Shown here: positions 1-12,230 of the stretch, in pieces
How the letters are laid out: every line of letters begins with the position of its first letter
Position numbering within the stretch: the first letter of the stretch is position 1
Source: Tamarix chinensis
Lineage: Eukaryota; Streptophyta; Magnoliopsida; Caryophyllales; Tamaricaceae
NCBI GenBank assembly: GCA_030549775.1
Contig: CM060178.1
Location: forward strand, 72,420,652 to 72,484,651
Direction of reading: 5' to 3'
Length of the DNA stretch: 64,000 nt
The notes under the pieces: generated by a model
The model's database searches: none
What the model was told of the DNA's origin: nothing
The model's input: only the letters and a program-made list of their open reading frames with translations
Made by a program: the position numbers and the translations under genes

Positions 1-46
1 ATGACATACTCCATGCATGTTAACACAAACACATTACACATTGTTT

Positions 47-52
<6 letters not shown>

Positions 53-91
<39 letters not shown>
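53..91. repeat. (TA)n microsatellite
   Basis: Uninterrupted TA dinucleotide run. The flanking DNA (1-52 and 92-560) is AT-rich and shows no recognisable gene or element. Confidence 0.95.
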
Positions 92-95
<4 letters not shown>

Positions 96-1155
96 ATTAC
101 ATTATGTTTATTGCTATAAATTAAGGGATCAAAAATAAGAATGCTCCTAAGTCAAAGGAAAAGCAAAATACTAGTGGAAGGGAAAAAAAAGAGGGCATTA
201 AGAAAGGAAAGCAATCCATATAAAAAAAATTGGTAAACCCACAGAAGATCCCATCTTCAAAGGACAACCAATGTATATAAGAACCCCGCCAACCACCACC
301 TGCTTTGGTAGTATTGTATTTATACGCCAAAAACTACCTCGGTAGTGATCTAATTATATTTTATTGTCCTACCAAGTATGTTGGCAGGGATGATGCCATG
401 TACATAGTATCAACTAAGGTTATTAGAAAAACTTATAAGTCTTAATGGATGTAAACAATGAGCATGGTCGTATATATTAAGTAAGTATTATTTGTTTTTA
501 TATATTTTAATAGTGTTTGTTGATTTGTATAATTTTGTAAGTTATCAGTTATTAATAAATATGCATTATTATTATCTTCCATAGGTTGGCGGCTAGCCGG
601 GTTGCAATAGAGGTGATGTTGTCTTCTACTTAGTTTATGTGTTCATACTACGTATTTGATTGTACTACAATTAGCGAGGGTAGGCATATAAACTATGTAG
701 CGAATCACATCTTGCATGAGGTACAATAACAAGCTTTACATCATCCCTCACCTCGCTAATGAGCATTGGATTTTTTATGTTTTTTTTTCAATCAAAATAA
801 GGTATATCTTTTTTATTCCCTCCGAAATTATCATGTTCCTTTTGTTTCCATTCATTCTTAAGGGATACATTTAATTAACATGTTAGTATACTTCTTACTC
901 ACATTAATTTATTAATGCATATATCCTCTAATATAATTTTTAGGTATATAAAGTTACAATATTATGTATGACCTTTATTTATTATATAGGATAATACGAA
1001 CAACGTATATGAGGAGGAGTGGAAATGGTGTTCCATACCCAATGAATCTTGAGTATGAGTTTGTAATGGTAAACAGGAATATCAACATTTTGTATTTTAT
1101 TTCAATTATAATTAATATCTAATACAAAAATAAGCTAACTAAATTCATTTTATAG

Positions 1156-1461
1156 TGACCACAAGAGCAAAACAATAATGATCGAGGATACTATGTTTGT
1201 AGATCAATGGATCACATACTCAAGAAAAAAAACGGTGAACAAAGAGTCAATCCATGTATGTTTTTGTTTTCATGTTTTTTCATTATATAGCTAATCTATG
1301 GTATATTTTTTATTAATGTATATATAACCAAATGGTTGAATTGTATCAATTTATGGTTTTTCAATGATGAGTACACACGAGGCAAGAAATATGCTGATGA
1401 GGAAATTGATGAAGTCAGAGAGGAATGGGCCAAGTTCATGCACTCACATACTCAGTATTAG
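1156..1461 (+). pseudogene. Ulp1-like (peptidase C48) protease remnant of a transposon
   Basis: After an AG acceptor-like site at 1155 the sequence reads PQEQNNNDRGYYV, matching the catalytic-Cys segment CPQQxNxxDCGYYV of plant transposon-borne Ulp1 proteases. The catalytic Cys is replaced by Arg, and the codon expected to be the leading Cys is TGA. After a probable intron (about 1253-1360) a second block reads KKYADEEIDEVREEWAKFM and ends with TAG at 1459-1461, the typical C-terminus of this family. Upstream pieces (about 590-1070) may be earlier exons but are too decayed to place. The protein cannot be active. The family assignment rests on motif recognition only. Confidence 0.55.
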
Positions 1462-1759
1462 ATATCTATATGCATGCATTTTAAGTTTGTATCTGTTATA
1501 TCTTATGTTCTTCTATAAAAAAAAATATATGTAAGACTAAAATGCACCAGCATATATATATATACAAGACTTTGTATATTAAAGTATATAGCTACCAATT
1601 TTGAGTTTAGGAATTATAAATCTAAGAACTTTAAATTTTGGATGTAGAGCCACCAAACTTGTTGTGAATTTCTAGAGTTATTAGCAATGTTTTATTGATT
1701 CTATACTTGGCATATATTCAAGCATACATATGTATATGTGGTCTAGAATAAATTGTACA

Positions 1760-1760
<1 letters not shown>

Positions 1761-1802
<42 letters not shown>
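1761..1802. repeat. (TA)n microsatellite
   Basis: Pure TA run directly in front of the subterminal repeat block. Confidence 0.95.
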
Positions 1803-1806
<4 letters not shown>

Positions 1807-2240
1807 ATAACAGTTTTAGTAAAAACCATTATTAAAACAACATTTAACAATGATTATAATGAATAATTGTTGCCAAAATATTATTTAAAACAATGGTTAT
1901 ATCAAATAACCATTGAAAACCACATGTTTTAATAATGGTTATAGTGAATAACTATTGACAAAACACCTTATTTTAATAATGGTTTTAACCGATAACCATC
2001 ATTAAAACATGTGCAGTTCATCAAAATTTGGCACAAATTTTGATTTTGTCTATGATAGTTTTATAACCGTTAACTAAACATCATATTTTAATAATGATTG
2101 TATCTGATAACTGTTATTAAAAAATGCACAATTCGCCAAATTTTAGCATAAATTTTGATGTTTAGATGATAGTTTTATAAATGTTATAAAAGTTTTAATA
2201 ATGTGTAATTCAATAACGATTGCGAACCGTTATTAAATAT
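1803..2240. repeat. Subterminal palindromic repeat block
   Basis: About ten degenerate units alternate between AATAATGGTTATAG-like words and their complements (AACCATTATTAAAAC, GATAACCATCATTAAAAC, CGAACCGTTATTAAA). Dense short inverted repeats like these are typical of CACTA transposon ends, where transposase binds. The location directly 3' of the Ulp1-like remnant fits that arrangement. Confidence 0.5.
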
Positions 2241-2249
2241 ATTAAACGC

Positions 2250-3877
2250 ACTTTATGGGGGTGGTGTTCTCATTTCTTTTTCCATTTCCTTTTTCCTTCT
2301 CTTTTTCTTTTCTTCCTTATTTTGCACCTCCAGACTACCTATCCTACACATCAACCTAGCCATTTCTCTTTTTTTCTTATCTAAACCAACCCACCTTTCT
2401 TCTTCTCCCTCTCTATTTTATTTTTCTTTTCTCCTTCTTCTTGCTCGACTAGCCCACCCTTTTAACTTCCAAATGCATCCCAACAAACCCTCAACATTGA
2501 CCCCTACCTCGTATGTCATCCTTTCCTCTTTTGCCCAAACCACCCCTACCCTTCTCCTTCATTTGCCCTTTCATGGATTCTACAATTATACTACCCTCCT
2601 CTACCTCCCTATAACCTCCCTACCCTAACAACCCAACCTTTTCCCTTGTAGCTACCCTACCTACCCCCATTGCATGCCTAAGCCCCCTTTTCCTTATCAG
2701 TTCCCTACCCTTCACCCCCCATGTATGTACATGCAGGGGTGTGTGTGTGTATCTGTGTGTGTATACATACATACATACTTATACCTTTTCCTTCTCTTCC
2801 CTTCCTCCTTTCCTATTAACGAAAAAGCACACCACCCCTCGTTAACATCCCCACAAAGCCCTCTCCCCAACTTTCCTCGCCTCCCTACCTTACCCTTTTT
2901 ACTCTCATTGAGTTACCCAACACCACTCGTCCAGCACCGCCCTCACCTTGCCTATGCAATCACATTGCCATTCATTGATACCTTACCCATCACCACCACC
3001 AGCCAACCAAATCCCCCCCCCCGAGGCTCCCTACAACTCCCTAACTTATGTCGCGTGAGCAACGTGAGTAATATAAGATGAAATAATAATATTTTTACCC
3101 ATTTTCAACATCAAGGGTATTTTAGAAACTTTATATTTAATAATTATTTTTAGATAAAAAAAATTAATTAGTAGGGATCAATAAATTTTAGTAGATTACT
3201 CGTATTTTTTGCTTTTATTGGAAATCAAGTAACATCTTTACTCTATTAAAATGTTCAGATATCGTGTGATAGCATATTAGGGTTTTGAAGTGTAAACCAT
3301 GTTATGCATATTAGTTATATTATAACCTCTATACTCTATTACAATATGAGACATCGCATGATAGCATATTAGAATTTTTTATGTCTAAATTATATTAAGT
3401 GTGTTCAATAATTTTTAATTATTATCTAAAAGTGTTAGCATGGAATTTGGTAAAATGGATTATGCTAATTCATTTAAATTATTATGTATGTGAATGTTGG
3501 TTAAAATGGGTTAAATGAAAATGAATTATATATGTCATATATGTCTGATATGAAAAGTCGAGCATGCATAGGCACATTTATAGCATAAATAGTACTATTG
3601 TGTGCCTATGCACAATTTGGTCATTTATGTCTATCATAGAATTTATTCCAATAAGAAGGTCTAACATTTCTTAATTATTATTTAGTATGGAGATATGTGG
3701 TTTTATATTTTAGAAACATAGGTTTTATCATGATTATAATCATTATTATATGCCTTAGGAGCATTTTGGTCATTTTAAGTATATCATGATTTTTATCCCG
3801 ACAAGTGAGTCTAATATGTGCCAGTTGTTTCTAAGTATAGGAATACGTAATTTGATGTTTTATAATGCATTTTTTAA

Positions 3878-3930
<53 letters not shown>

Positions 3931-5712
3931 GTCCTAGGGGTACTTTAGTCATTTTAATCATATCATGATAACTATTTTGATAAGTGTGCCTAATATATGT
4001 TATTTTCTATTGAGCTTGGGGGTGTGTGGTTTGATGTCCTAAAAATATATGTTAGGATTTTATGTGCAAAATCATTTTAGGGAGAAAATTATCATTTAGC
4101 ATGTTCGGTAATTTATTTGTATGTTATATAATTTAATTATTATGTTTTAAATTTTTCATAAAAATTTAATAAATAAAATAAAATTAGTATTTAAAGTGGA
4201 TGATAATATGGTAATAATTATCTCAGGGGTATTTTGCTCACTTTTGGCCTAATATGCCTAACATGAATAAACAAACATATGATGGCCTTAATGTATTGAT
4301 AGGTTGACCTTAGTGTTGACATTGGCTTAGACTTCAACCATTAATCTTAGGCTTAACTTGAATAATAGGAAATAAAGGAAAAATAATTAAGTATGGAATT
4401 AAAAATATTTGTGTAATATGTGTTGTTTCATTATCACCTTTTTAAGATATTTGTACTTAAAGTGAAAGATATCGAGTTTGGGAATGGATTTTATCTAGTG
4501 ATAGCTACCTTAGGGATGAGGTAGAAGTCATCAATTTGTTTGGTTCACTAGTGTGTCGTTATACCCTAGTAAGGCCCTAGTTTACTCTAAAGGTAACCTA
4601 CGGGTCCCATAAAGGGTATTGATACTTAAAAATTAGGTGTCCTATTATGGAAGAATATAGTGTTCCTTTGTTGCACCAATATGATCTAAGTATTTTTATG
4701 TCTTTGGGTTATAAGTTGGGAGGATATTGTATTTCCTTAGTGCGCAAGGATGACTGATGTACTTTTATGTCTTTGGATTACTATTTTATTCCCTTTAGTA
4801 AATGAAAATGAAAATGATTATTATTAGATTGAAATGGTTATGGGATTGGTTCAATAGTATCCTTTAGCCTACCCATGGTTTGGTATGGTGCATTTGAGCC
4901 CTTCCTATGATAGTATGGATTTAATTTGGCATTGTGCACTTGATCCTTACCTGTGTTGTAATGGATATTATCAGTTTGATATTGCAATATGAGATATATT
5001 GTCAAGGTTATGCTTGTTGTGTTGAGATTTGTTTTAATAATTAATTTAGAAAGCGTCTTTTGTATGCTTGGTTGGTAAGCTTCATTATGTTCTAAATGAA
5101 TGAGCATAAGCAGTATGTGGTCTTGGTGATTATTGTTTATCTTATATAATTATTGTAATATGTTCATCATGTGTATATTTCAATATCTCCTACCATGTTT
5201 TGTTGTGATTCCTTTGATATGTTCTATGCGAGCTTTTGCATATTATTTTCTTTATAATGGCTTCCTTAGTACCATAGAACTAATGTGTTTCATTTCACAT
5301 TCCCATGCTATTCAATGTATAGTCTTTACCTTGCAAGAATGCTTTGATGGTACGAATTGATGACTTATGTTATGGGTTGAGAGTTAGGATTGTCAAAAGG
5401 TTCACTTGACATCTTTTGATCCATATGATTATATACTCTTACTCTCTTATATATTTATTTTTACTAGATTTTGTAGCCACTAACAGCTAGTTTATTTGGA
5501 ATGATGTTAAGTTTCTTTCACTTTCTCTCTTAACTAACTTTTATAATTATGCTATTAATTTAAGTGGGAAAAGATTTATCCTTAGCACTTAGTATAAGAA
5601 TGGTATATGATGTCATATTTATGTTAAGCGTTGCAGTAACACCCACTACTTTTGTAACTAACAATTCCACAAAATGAAATTTTTAGGTAGTAAATTTTTT
5701 GAGTTTTACAAA
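2250..5712 (-). mobile_element. Old family L giant-LTR copy, reverse orientation (R1)
   Basis: Non-coding and divergent. It shares long stretches, in the same order, with the copies at about 31.1-34.7 and 34.7-37.5 kb. One example is 4440-4530 (AAAGTGAAAGATATCGAG ... GATAGCTACCTTAGGGATGAGGT), matched near 33430-33500 and 36120-36200. The right end (CTTAGCACTTAGTATAAGAATGG ... GAGTTTTACA) corresponds to the reversed 5' end of family L (TGTAACACCC with the CTTAGTACC stem-loop). The left third is pyrimidine-rich (2260-3060), matching the reversed GC-rich leader after CpG loss. No TSD was identified, and the left border is approximate. Confidence 0.5.
3879..3928. repeat. (ATT)n microsatellite
   Basis: Trinucleotide run inside R1. 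Family L copies carry TAA/TTA tracts at the equivalent internal position. Confidence 0.9.
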
Positions 5713-6988
5713 ACCTCCCTGGGCAACAGACTCCTTGTCATTATTCTTAAGCTGGTAAAACGGTTTAAATCACCTCTCGAGGTAAAACTCACCTAGACAC
5801 TATTATTATGCGGTTGGAATGGACTAAATACTTTATTCCTAACTCATATAATTTTTTACTTTATGTGATTAATATCTTATTCAATATTACTTATCCCAAG
5901 ATCATATTCTAAGTTACGTTAAAGCCTAGGAACCCCACTATTATTAAAGTGATGAAGTGATCTAGAGCACCTATTAGGGAAAAACATACCTGAGCCACTA
6001 TTATCATTTGGTGGAATGGACATACAACACCTCAATCCCAACTCACATAATATTTCTCTTTAAGTAATTAGTATCTTATTCAAGGTGGTAGTTCTCAAGG
6101 TCCTCATACATACGCATATGTAGGCATATAAAGGACATAATATATCTTAACATAATCATTTGAAACACATAGAGCATAACTATATGAATATCGATACACC
6201 TCCCTAAGAAAAAGGCCACATCCCTCATAAAAAATCCTAATTTTCATAAGTCAACCATAATTTCTACCTTGATTATCATTTTATCACTAAATTCAATACA
6301 CATCCTTAAAAAAATTATTATTGGAAATATGCAAAAAATCAAGGTATAATTCCAACTTCTTACACATACAATAATAGCCTACTTTTAGGATTACTATTTA
6401 TAATTCCCCACAAAATTTCACAATTTAATCATAAATTTTTCCATAAGACTAATAGAACCACAAAATGTGATATGAAAACCAAAAAGACAAATATCAACAA
6501 CATGTCCAAAATTTAAGGCCAAATTTTAACATTTCACACATATGATAATGATTCCGCCCCTCGGGTTACCATTCTCACTTAAAACCGTTATTCTCATTTA
6601 TTGGACTTTAACCATTCGTATTCACTTCAAGTATTCCACATAATATACTTAATCTATTTCAAACCATTTATCACATTAAAATACCCAGTATTTTATTTTC
6701 AATCCATATTAACCAAAATGCCCCTCAAACAACTACAATACCCATTTTCCCACAAGAATCTTATGAATCACAATATGAATAATTTTTCAACCTTTATATT
6801 CTATCATCATAAAAATTAATAGCCACAATTATATAAATATACTATACACCATGATTTATATCAACCAATAGTATACAAAACCTCATACTTTTATAACTTT
6901 CTTACTTTTCCATTCAAGCTACAAAACCTCATATCATATAGCACCATTATCATGATAATATTTTCTATACAATAATTTCAAGCATGAT

Positions 6989-7036
<48 letters not shown>

Positions 7037-8480
7037 CATATTTTGCATAAAACCCCTAACTATAATTTGTATCCTTACCAAAATGTCTATGGTGTCTAAG
7101 TATGTAAGACCTACTACTCTTTCTCCATTATCACCAAAATGTCACATAGAATTCAAAATACAACAATATTAGGCATAGGAAAATTAACTAAGGCAATGGA
7201 AAAGGAGAAAAATGGAGGTAACTAAAAGGTAAAAGGCTCAACAAGGGTGTTGTACAGTGGAAGGCATGGTTGTGCTCAAGGTGGTATGGTCAGAGGAGAG
7301 TGTGCACAAGTCAAGGTGTGGTGTGGTGCTAGGACCGATGGTTGGCGATAGGTTAGGATTGGCTAGTTGCGCTTGGTGATCGGCAAAGCACTAAAGACAA
7401 AAAAAGGTGTGGCTAGGATTATGATTCATTTAGGGAAAGAAAATGGGATGGAAGGCTAGTGATTGTGGTAAGGTGCGACAGTAGAAAGGGGTAGAAGTAT
7501 AAGGGAAGGCCTAATAATGATGGTGGTGCTGGAAAAGACAAAGTAGGGAGATGGATGGTTGAGGATGTATGGGTATGGTTGAGGAGGAAATGGGGCATGA
7601 GTGGTGTGGTGGTGCTGGGGCAAGCATGTAGAGGAAGGAGGAGGGGAATAGGATCAGCTAAAGGTAACAGACAATGGTGGAAGTTGTTGTGCTAGTAGTG
7701 ACAGGTGGTGTAGTGAGGAGGAGAAGGCTAGGGGAGGTGTGGTTGGTTTCTTTGACGAGAAAAAGAATGAAAGGAAAGGAAAGTGAAGAGGGTACGGATG
7801 GAAAGATAGTGTGCATGGGTGTATGTATATACATGCACAACTAGAATAGGGGAAGGAATACATGGAAAAATAAGGCTAAGCTAGGCATGTAGAGGTAGGT
7901 GGCAAAATGATAATGGTATAGGGGTAGGGCTGTAGGGGTTAGCTGGTGTAAAGTGTGTTTATTGTGCATGATGCATGAGTGATAAAGGGAAGGGAGATGG
8001 ACTATGGGGTATAAAGATATGATCCTTTTAGCTAAATGGGAAAAGGGAAGGGGGTAGGGGATGTCAATTAGGGAAAGAAGAAAAGTAAAAAAGAAAGGCA
8101 TAAGCCAAGGATAAGAGAAAAGAAGGAAGAAAGTGGGTTGAGTTGGTAGGTTAGGGAGAATACAAAGAGGAAAGAAAAAAAAAGGAGAAGGAAAAAAGGG
8201 AAAAAAAAGGAGAGAAAAGAAAAATACAAAAGGAAAAGGAAAATTTTTGGGTCTATGATTAGGATTAGGTTCAGGTTGACATCATTGGCTCGATAGGGGA
8301 CGAGATAAACATAACAAAGGATCAAGAAAATGATTATGTGTTGGAAGCTTACAGAAATTAAGAAAATGAAATTAAAAGCACTTGGTTTGTAGATAATAAT
8401 GATGAGGGTTGTGTTAGATAAATCTCTGCCCTCAAAATTAGTAAAAGACTCTAACAAAAGGTTGAGAGATTTGGTATAAT
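5713..8480 (+). mobile_element. Old family L fragment, forward orientation (F0)
   Basis: It starts abruptly after R1 inside the family's tandem block: CACTATTATTATGCGGTTGGAATGG and GAACCCCACTATTATTAAAG match the CCACTATTATAGCCGGTGGACCGG units of the intact copies. It continues through AT-rich DNA to a purine-rich segment (7190-8240), the counterpart of the G-rich promoter/leader region. The 5' part of the LTR is missing, as if the reverse copy R1 had been inserted into it. Borders are approximate. Reading frames on the minus strand at 7650-8480 are low-complexity products of this purine tract. Confidence 0.45.
6992..7034. repeat. (TA)n microsatellite
   Basis: Pure TA run inside F0. Confidence 0.95.
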
Positions 8481-9035
8481 GCATTTAATTCACATCATTG
8501 TTTTATGGCTCTTATTAAGTTTTTTTTCGTATGATCAACATCTTCGATTATGGCTATAGAAATATTTTGTGTTGATCATTAGATATAAAGGTATTGGAGT
8601 GTAAGTTTATGGTTATTTGATCTTCTTTGATTCTTGATTCTTTCACCAGCCAAGTTTGAGCTTTCAATTAAGATTATGCGATTTAGAAAGGTTTGTTAAT
8701 TACATCATTTGATCTAGGGTGTAGACCTTAAGTTTTCATATCCCTTTCTCTCTCCTAGTTATGAAATTAGATATTGGGTGATAATTCTTCTATTATGTTT
8801 TTGGTTATTCGAATAGTTGATTTGGTGTTGTTAACATAAATGGGTAATAATGGTCTCTATAGTTTAAGATCTTATAAGGTTTTACTATAGCATAGATTCT
8901 ATCGAAGGGATGTTCATAGGTTGTGTTGTAAATTAGCCAAATCAACTAGACTTGATAAATGCTCTAATTAACTTGTTCATTCAATTAAATAAGTTGAGTT
9001 TAAGAATTCTTTGTAGGATTTTTTTATTAAAAGAG

Positions 9036-9390
9036 AGTTATGATTAAGTAAGGTAGGTTTCTCTTATTCATTCATGAGTTAACTCATTTATATGATATGT
9101 TTAGAATCTCATTTGATTCTAATTTAGAAGCTCATTGATACAAACACACACACATAGGAATTAAGAATAGTAGTCATGGATAAGAGAATAATGAGGGGAA
9201 ATATTATAGAGTTAAAAGAGAGTTATGCTTGAGTAAGGTTGGTTTTTCTTATTCATTCATGAGTTAACTCATTTATATGATATGTTTAGAATCTTATTTG
9301 ATTCTCATTTAGAAGCTCATTAATACACACACACATAGGAATTTAGAATATTAGTCACGGATAAAGGATAGTGGGGGGAATTTTAGAGGA
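9036..9390. repeat. Tandem duplication of a ~182-bp unit
   Basis: Two consecutive copies start near 9036 and 9218. Each contains CATTCATGAGTTAACTCATT, TTAGAAGCTCATT, an ACACACAC run and ATAGGAATT. The second copy runs into the Tat-element LTR-like sequence, so the duplication overlaps or lies at the left LTR edge. Confidence 0.8.
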
Positions 9391-9690
9391 AAGAGGATAG
9401 AGCAAAAAGAATAGAGTTGTATTATGATTTCAGATGTCCCAAATTGAATACAAAACCCCATATATATATATATATATATATATGATTAGAGTGATGGAAG
9501 AGGTAGAGGGAAATATATTGTCCTATGTAGATTATCATCCCAATGAGGAGCTATATAAGCTACTAGTTTGAGATCGATCTGAGACCAAGATGTGTATGCC
9601 TAAAAGATTTTTGGGCTAGCACTCATCCTTTGGACTGGAACTCCAAGGCTAGGTAATATTAGTTGAGAAAAAACTCATATCATTACTCTC
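9130..9690 (-). repeat. Left (3') LTR of the Tat-like element
   Basis: It shares with 20680-21035 the ordered words ATAGAGTTGTATTATGATTT, CAAATTGAATACAA, TGAGACCAAGA/CGAAACCAAGA and GTAATATTAGTTGAGAAAA. The copies differ at many positions and by indels, including a (TA)n run at 9461-9484. This implies an old insertion. Borders are approximate. Confidence 0.6.
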
Positions 9691-12230
9691 TTCAAAACTT
9701 CATACATTGTATCAGCTACTTTCATTGGGTAAACAAGAAAAACTCGTATTACGTGGTTGATAGTCATAACTATACATTAAATAAGTCAAACAAGAACACC
9801 CTAATATAAAATAATATACAAAAGTTACATCTTGAAAGACCAACAGACAAACCCACTCATCAATAAGTGCATCATACACATATATATAGATAAAGACAAA
9901 TAATTTACATATAAAAGATTGTCTTACACTTCTATAAACAACAACAAATAGAAACAAATAAAGTTACACAAAAGGAATAAAGGACACCACACACACAATA
10001 TCAAGTAGTGATATACAAACTCATTCTTGTAAAGTCCATCGGCCACAAGATACATTAAACAATTATTCAACCCATCCAATTGAGAGGAAAATAAAACTAA
10101 GTAGATTCCATTAGTTTTCATAAAATTTAAATTTTGAATTTTGATAACAATAAGATAGTGCCAAAAAGATGGCTTGTTAGTCATGCCTCATTTTTCATAC
10201 TTCCATGTGTTTAGATTAGAGGAAGAACCTTTAAATAAGGGCCACATGATCCTAACTACAATTAGTATAAAAGGGAAATTTTAATAGGTTATTGAAGGCA
10301 ATATGTTTTGGTTCCACTATATTGTATAAGAAAATGCAAGAATTGAGGATCTGATTTGACACTTTATCTTATCTAAATATTTTTTCCCACCAACCAACCT
10401 TTCATCCAATTGCAAAGAGGTTACTGAGAGGATACTATTAGTAATGAATACACACAACCTATAAAATCCTTTATCTTCAAAATAAAAAATGAGGTATTTT
10501 CAACCATATAACATATATATATACCTACTCTCTTTCCTTACTTCTGAATTTACTACTCCTTATATTCTTTTAGCTCTTGATCCCTATACTTTCATTAAAT
10601 AAATTTATTACAACCTATGTTGGTTTACCTAAAAACTAAAAATCTTTATCTTTAATACTTTGTTAGGGAACCATCCACTACACAAATGCCTTCGTCCATA
10701 GAGATTTGCACAAGCATCCTACCCTTGTCATAAGCAAAGGAAATTAGCATAACAAACTTCCTAACGATAATTGAATGTGAGGAGTTCTCGGCACCGCTAT
10801 ACCAGCTATTAATTTTTTTTAAACCTGGTATATCCCCTACCTTTCTAAAAGATCTATTTCTCAAACACCTTACTCATCTTTCTAACTCATTTGCTTCTCA
10901 CTCTTCAAATACCTCCATCACATCCCTTAGTTTTTTCTTCCCCCCGCCCTTTTATCTTAAATGAACCAGCCGATCCCTTCACCCCCTTTATAATATTCCC
11001 ATTTCTATCAACATGCATGAACTCTCATCTTATGATTTAAATACTCTCCTTTTGAGTAATTTTTCTAAAGCCCTATAGGAATAAGTGTGTGTTAATTATT
11101 AAATTACTTCTTCCTCACATTGATTTAGATAACCCCCTCAAATAGAGCCAACAATCCACCCAGCAGATGCATGACCTTGTATGCCTAGGCACTATACACC
11201 AGCATACACCTTCCATTACACCCATTTATCAAAGAATTTTTCCAAGCTTGTTTGCTAAACCATTCTCAATTCTTCCTCAATGCTTGGAGAATGGGGGCGG
11301 GCTTTCTATGTGGGTGTTATTTGTAAGAAGTTAGACCAATAGTATATTTATTTAGGCATGTTTAAAAATAATCTATCCACTGATTGACCACGCACTTATA
11401 TTCCATCTTGAAAAGAGGTGAGAATAAGATCATCAAGGATCCTCAATAAAATGTAAAAATTTTGAATTTATAATAGTTCTTTGTTTAGTGGATGCATAAT
11501 GGAATTTACCTAAATGGGGTCAGTAAAATCCTAACGTCAAAGAGTGCTTGCCATTCTCTCTAGAGTTAGAAGCCTATATAGACAAGTTTGACAAGTTTCT
11601 GTAGGTTGGACATATCATAAATAATATAAAGGTTTTCAATGACCCTATCACCCTTAAGAAGATGGGGTTAGTATCTGAATTTGGTATGTAACTTGTTCCC
11701 TTTTCATCATTTTTGTCCATTTATTGACTTAAGAAGTCTTTTAGCTTATAAAACTCTCCTCTTTTTCCTACAAAGTGTAATGACTGGAAATCTCAATAAT
11801 AAGTTTTCTCTTATAACCTATCCAAAGGCATAATAATGCCTATCATTCATCCTCGAGCAAGACAACTACTGCCAGGGCCATCAAATGAAAGGTATATATT
11901 CTAATTATATATCATTGTTATATTTGCTTCATTTGTAATCATTTTTAAAGAATACTTTATCGTTGGCATATGTTCATGAAACATAAGGGATCACAAGGCC
12001 CGGTCCCAAAAAGTAAAAGAAAAGGGCAAAATAAAATAAATCTAGTAATATTAATTATTTTTACTGCCATCTCCCATTATGAACATATACTTCAGTTATG
12101 TTTGTCGACTTCTATGATGAATATGTTCTTGAATAATAAGTTTCACACTTTTTTCATGCTTGATTATCCCTTATTTTATATTATTAATAATTATTTATAA
12201 TATTATTTACCCTTTTCAATAGGTAGCCCA

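Larger units (their letters stand above)
560..2250 (+). mobile_element. Decayed CACTA-type (En/Spm) DNA transposon, 3' part
   Basis: Two signs point to a CACTA-type element. The first is a fragmented Ulp1/C48 cysteine-protease-like reading frame ending at 1461; this domain is often carried by plant CACTA and some Mutator-like elements. The second is a downstream block (about 1800-2240) of short degenerate palindromic units built on AATAATGGTTATA...AACCATTATTAAA in both orientations, as in CACTA subterminal repeats. No clear CACTA/TAGTG terminus or 3-bp TSD was found. The right side appears cut by the old family L copy starting near 2250. Boundaries and superfamily are inferred. Confidence 0.45.

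Noticed and set aside
2674..3081. 135-codon Pro/Ser/Leu-rich frame
   Set aside because: Lies in the pyrimidine-rich remnant of an old LTR; no domain and no conservation with R2 or R3.
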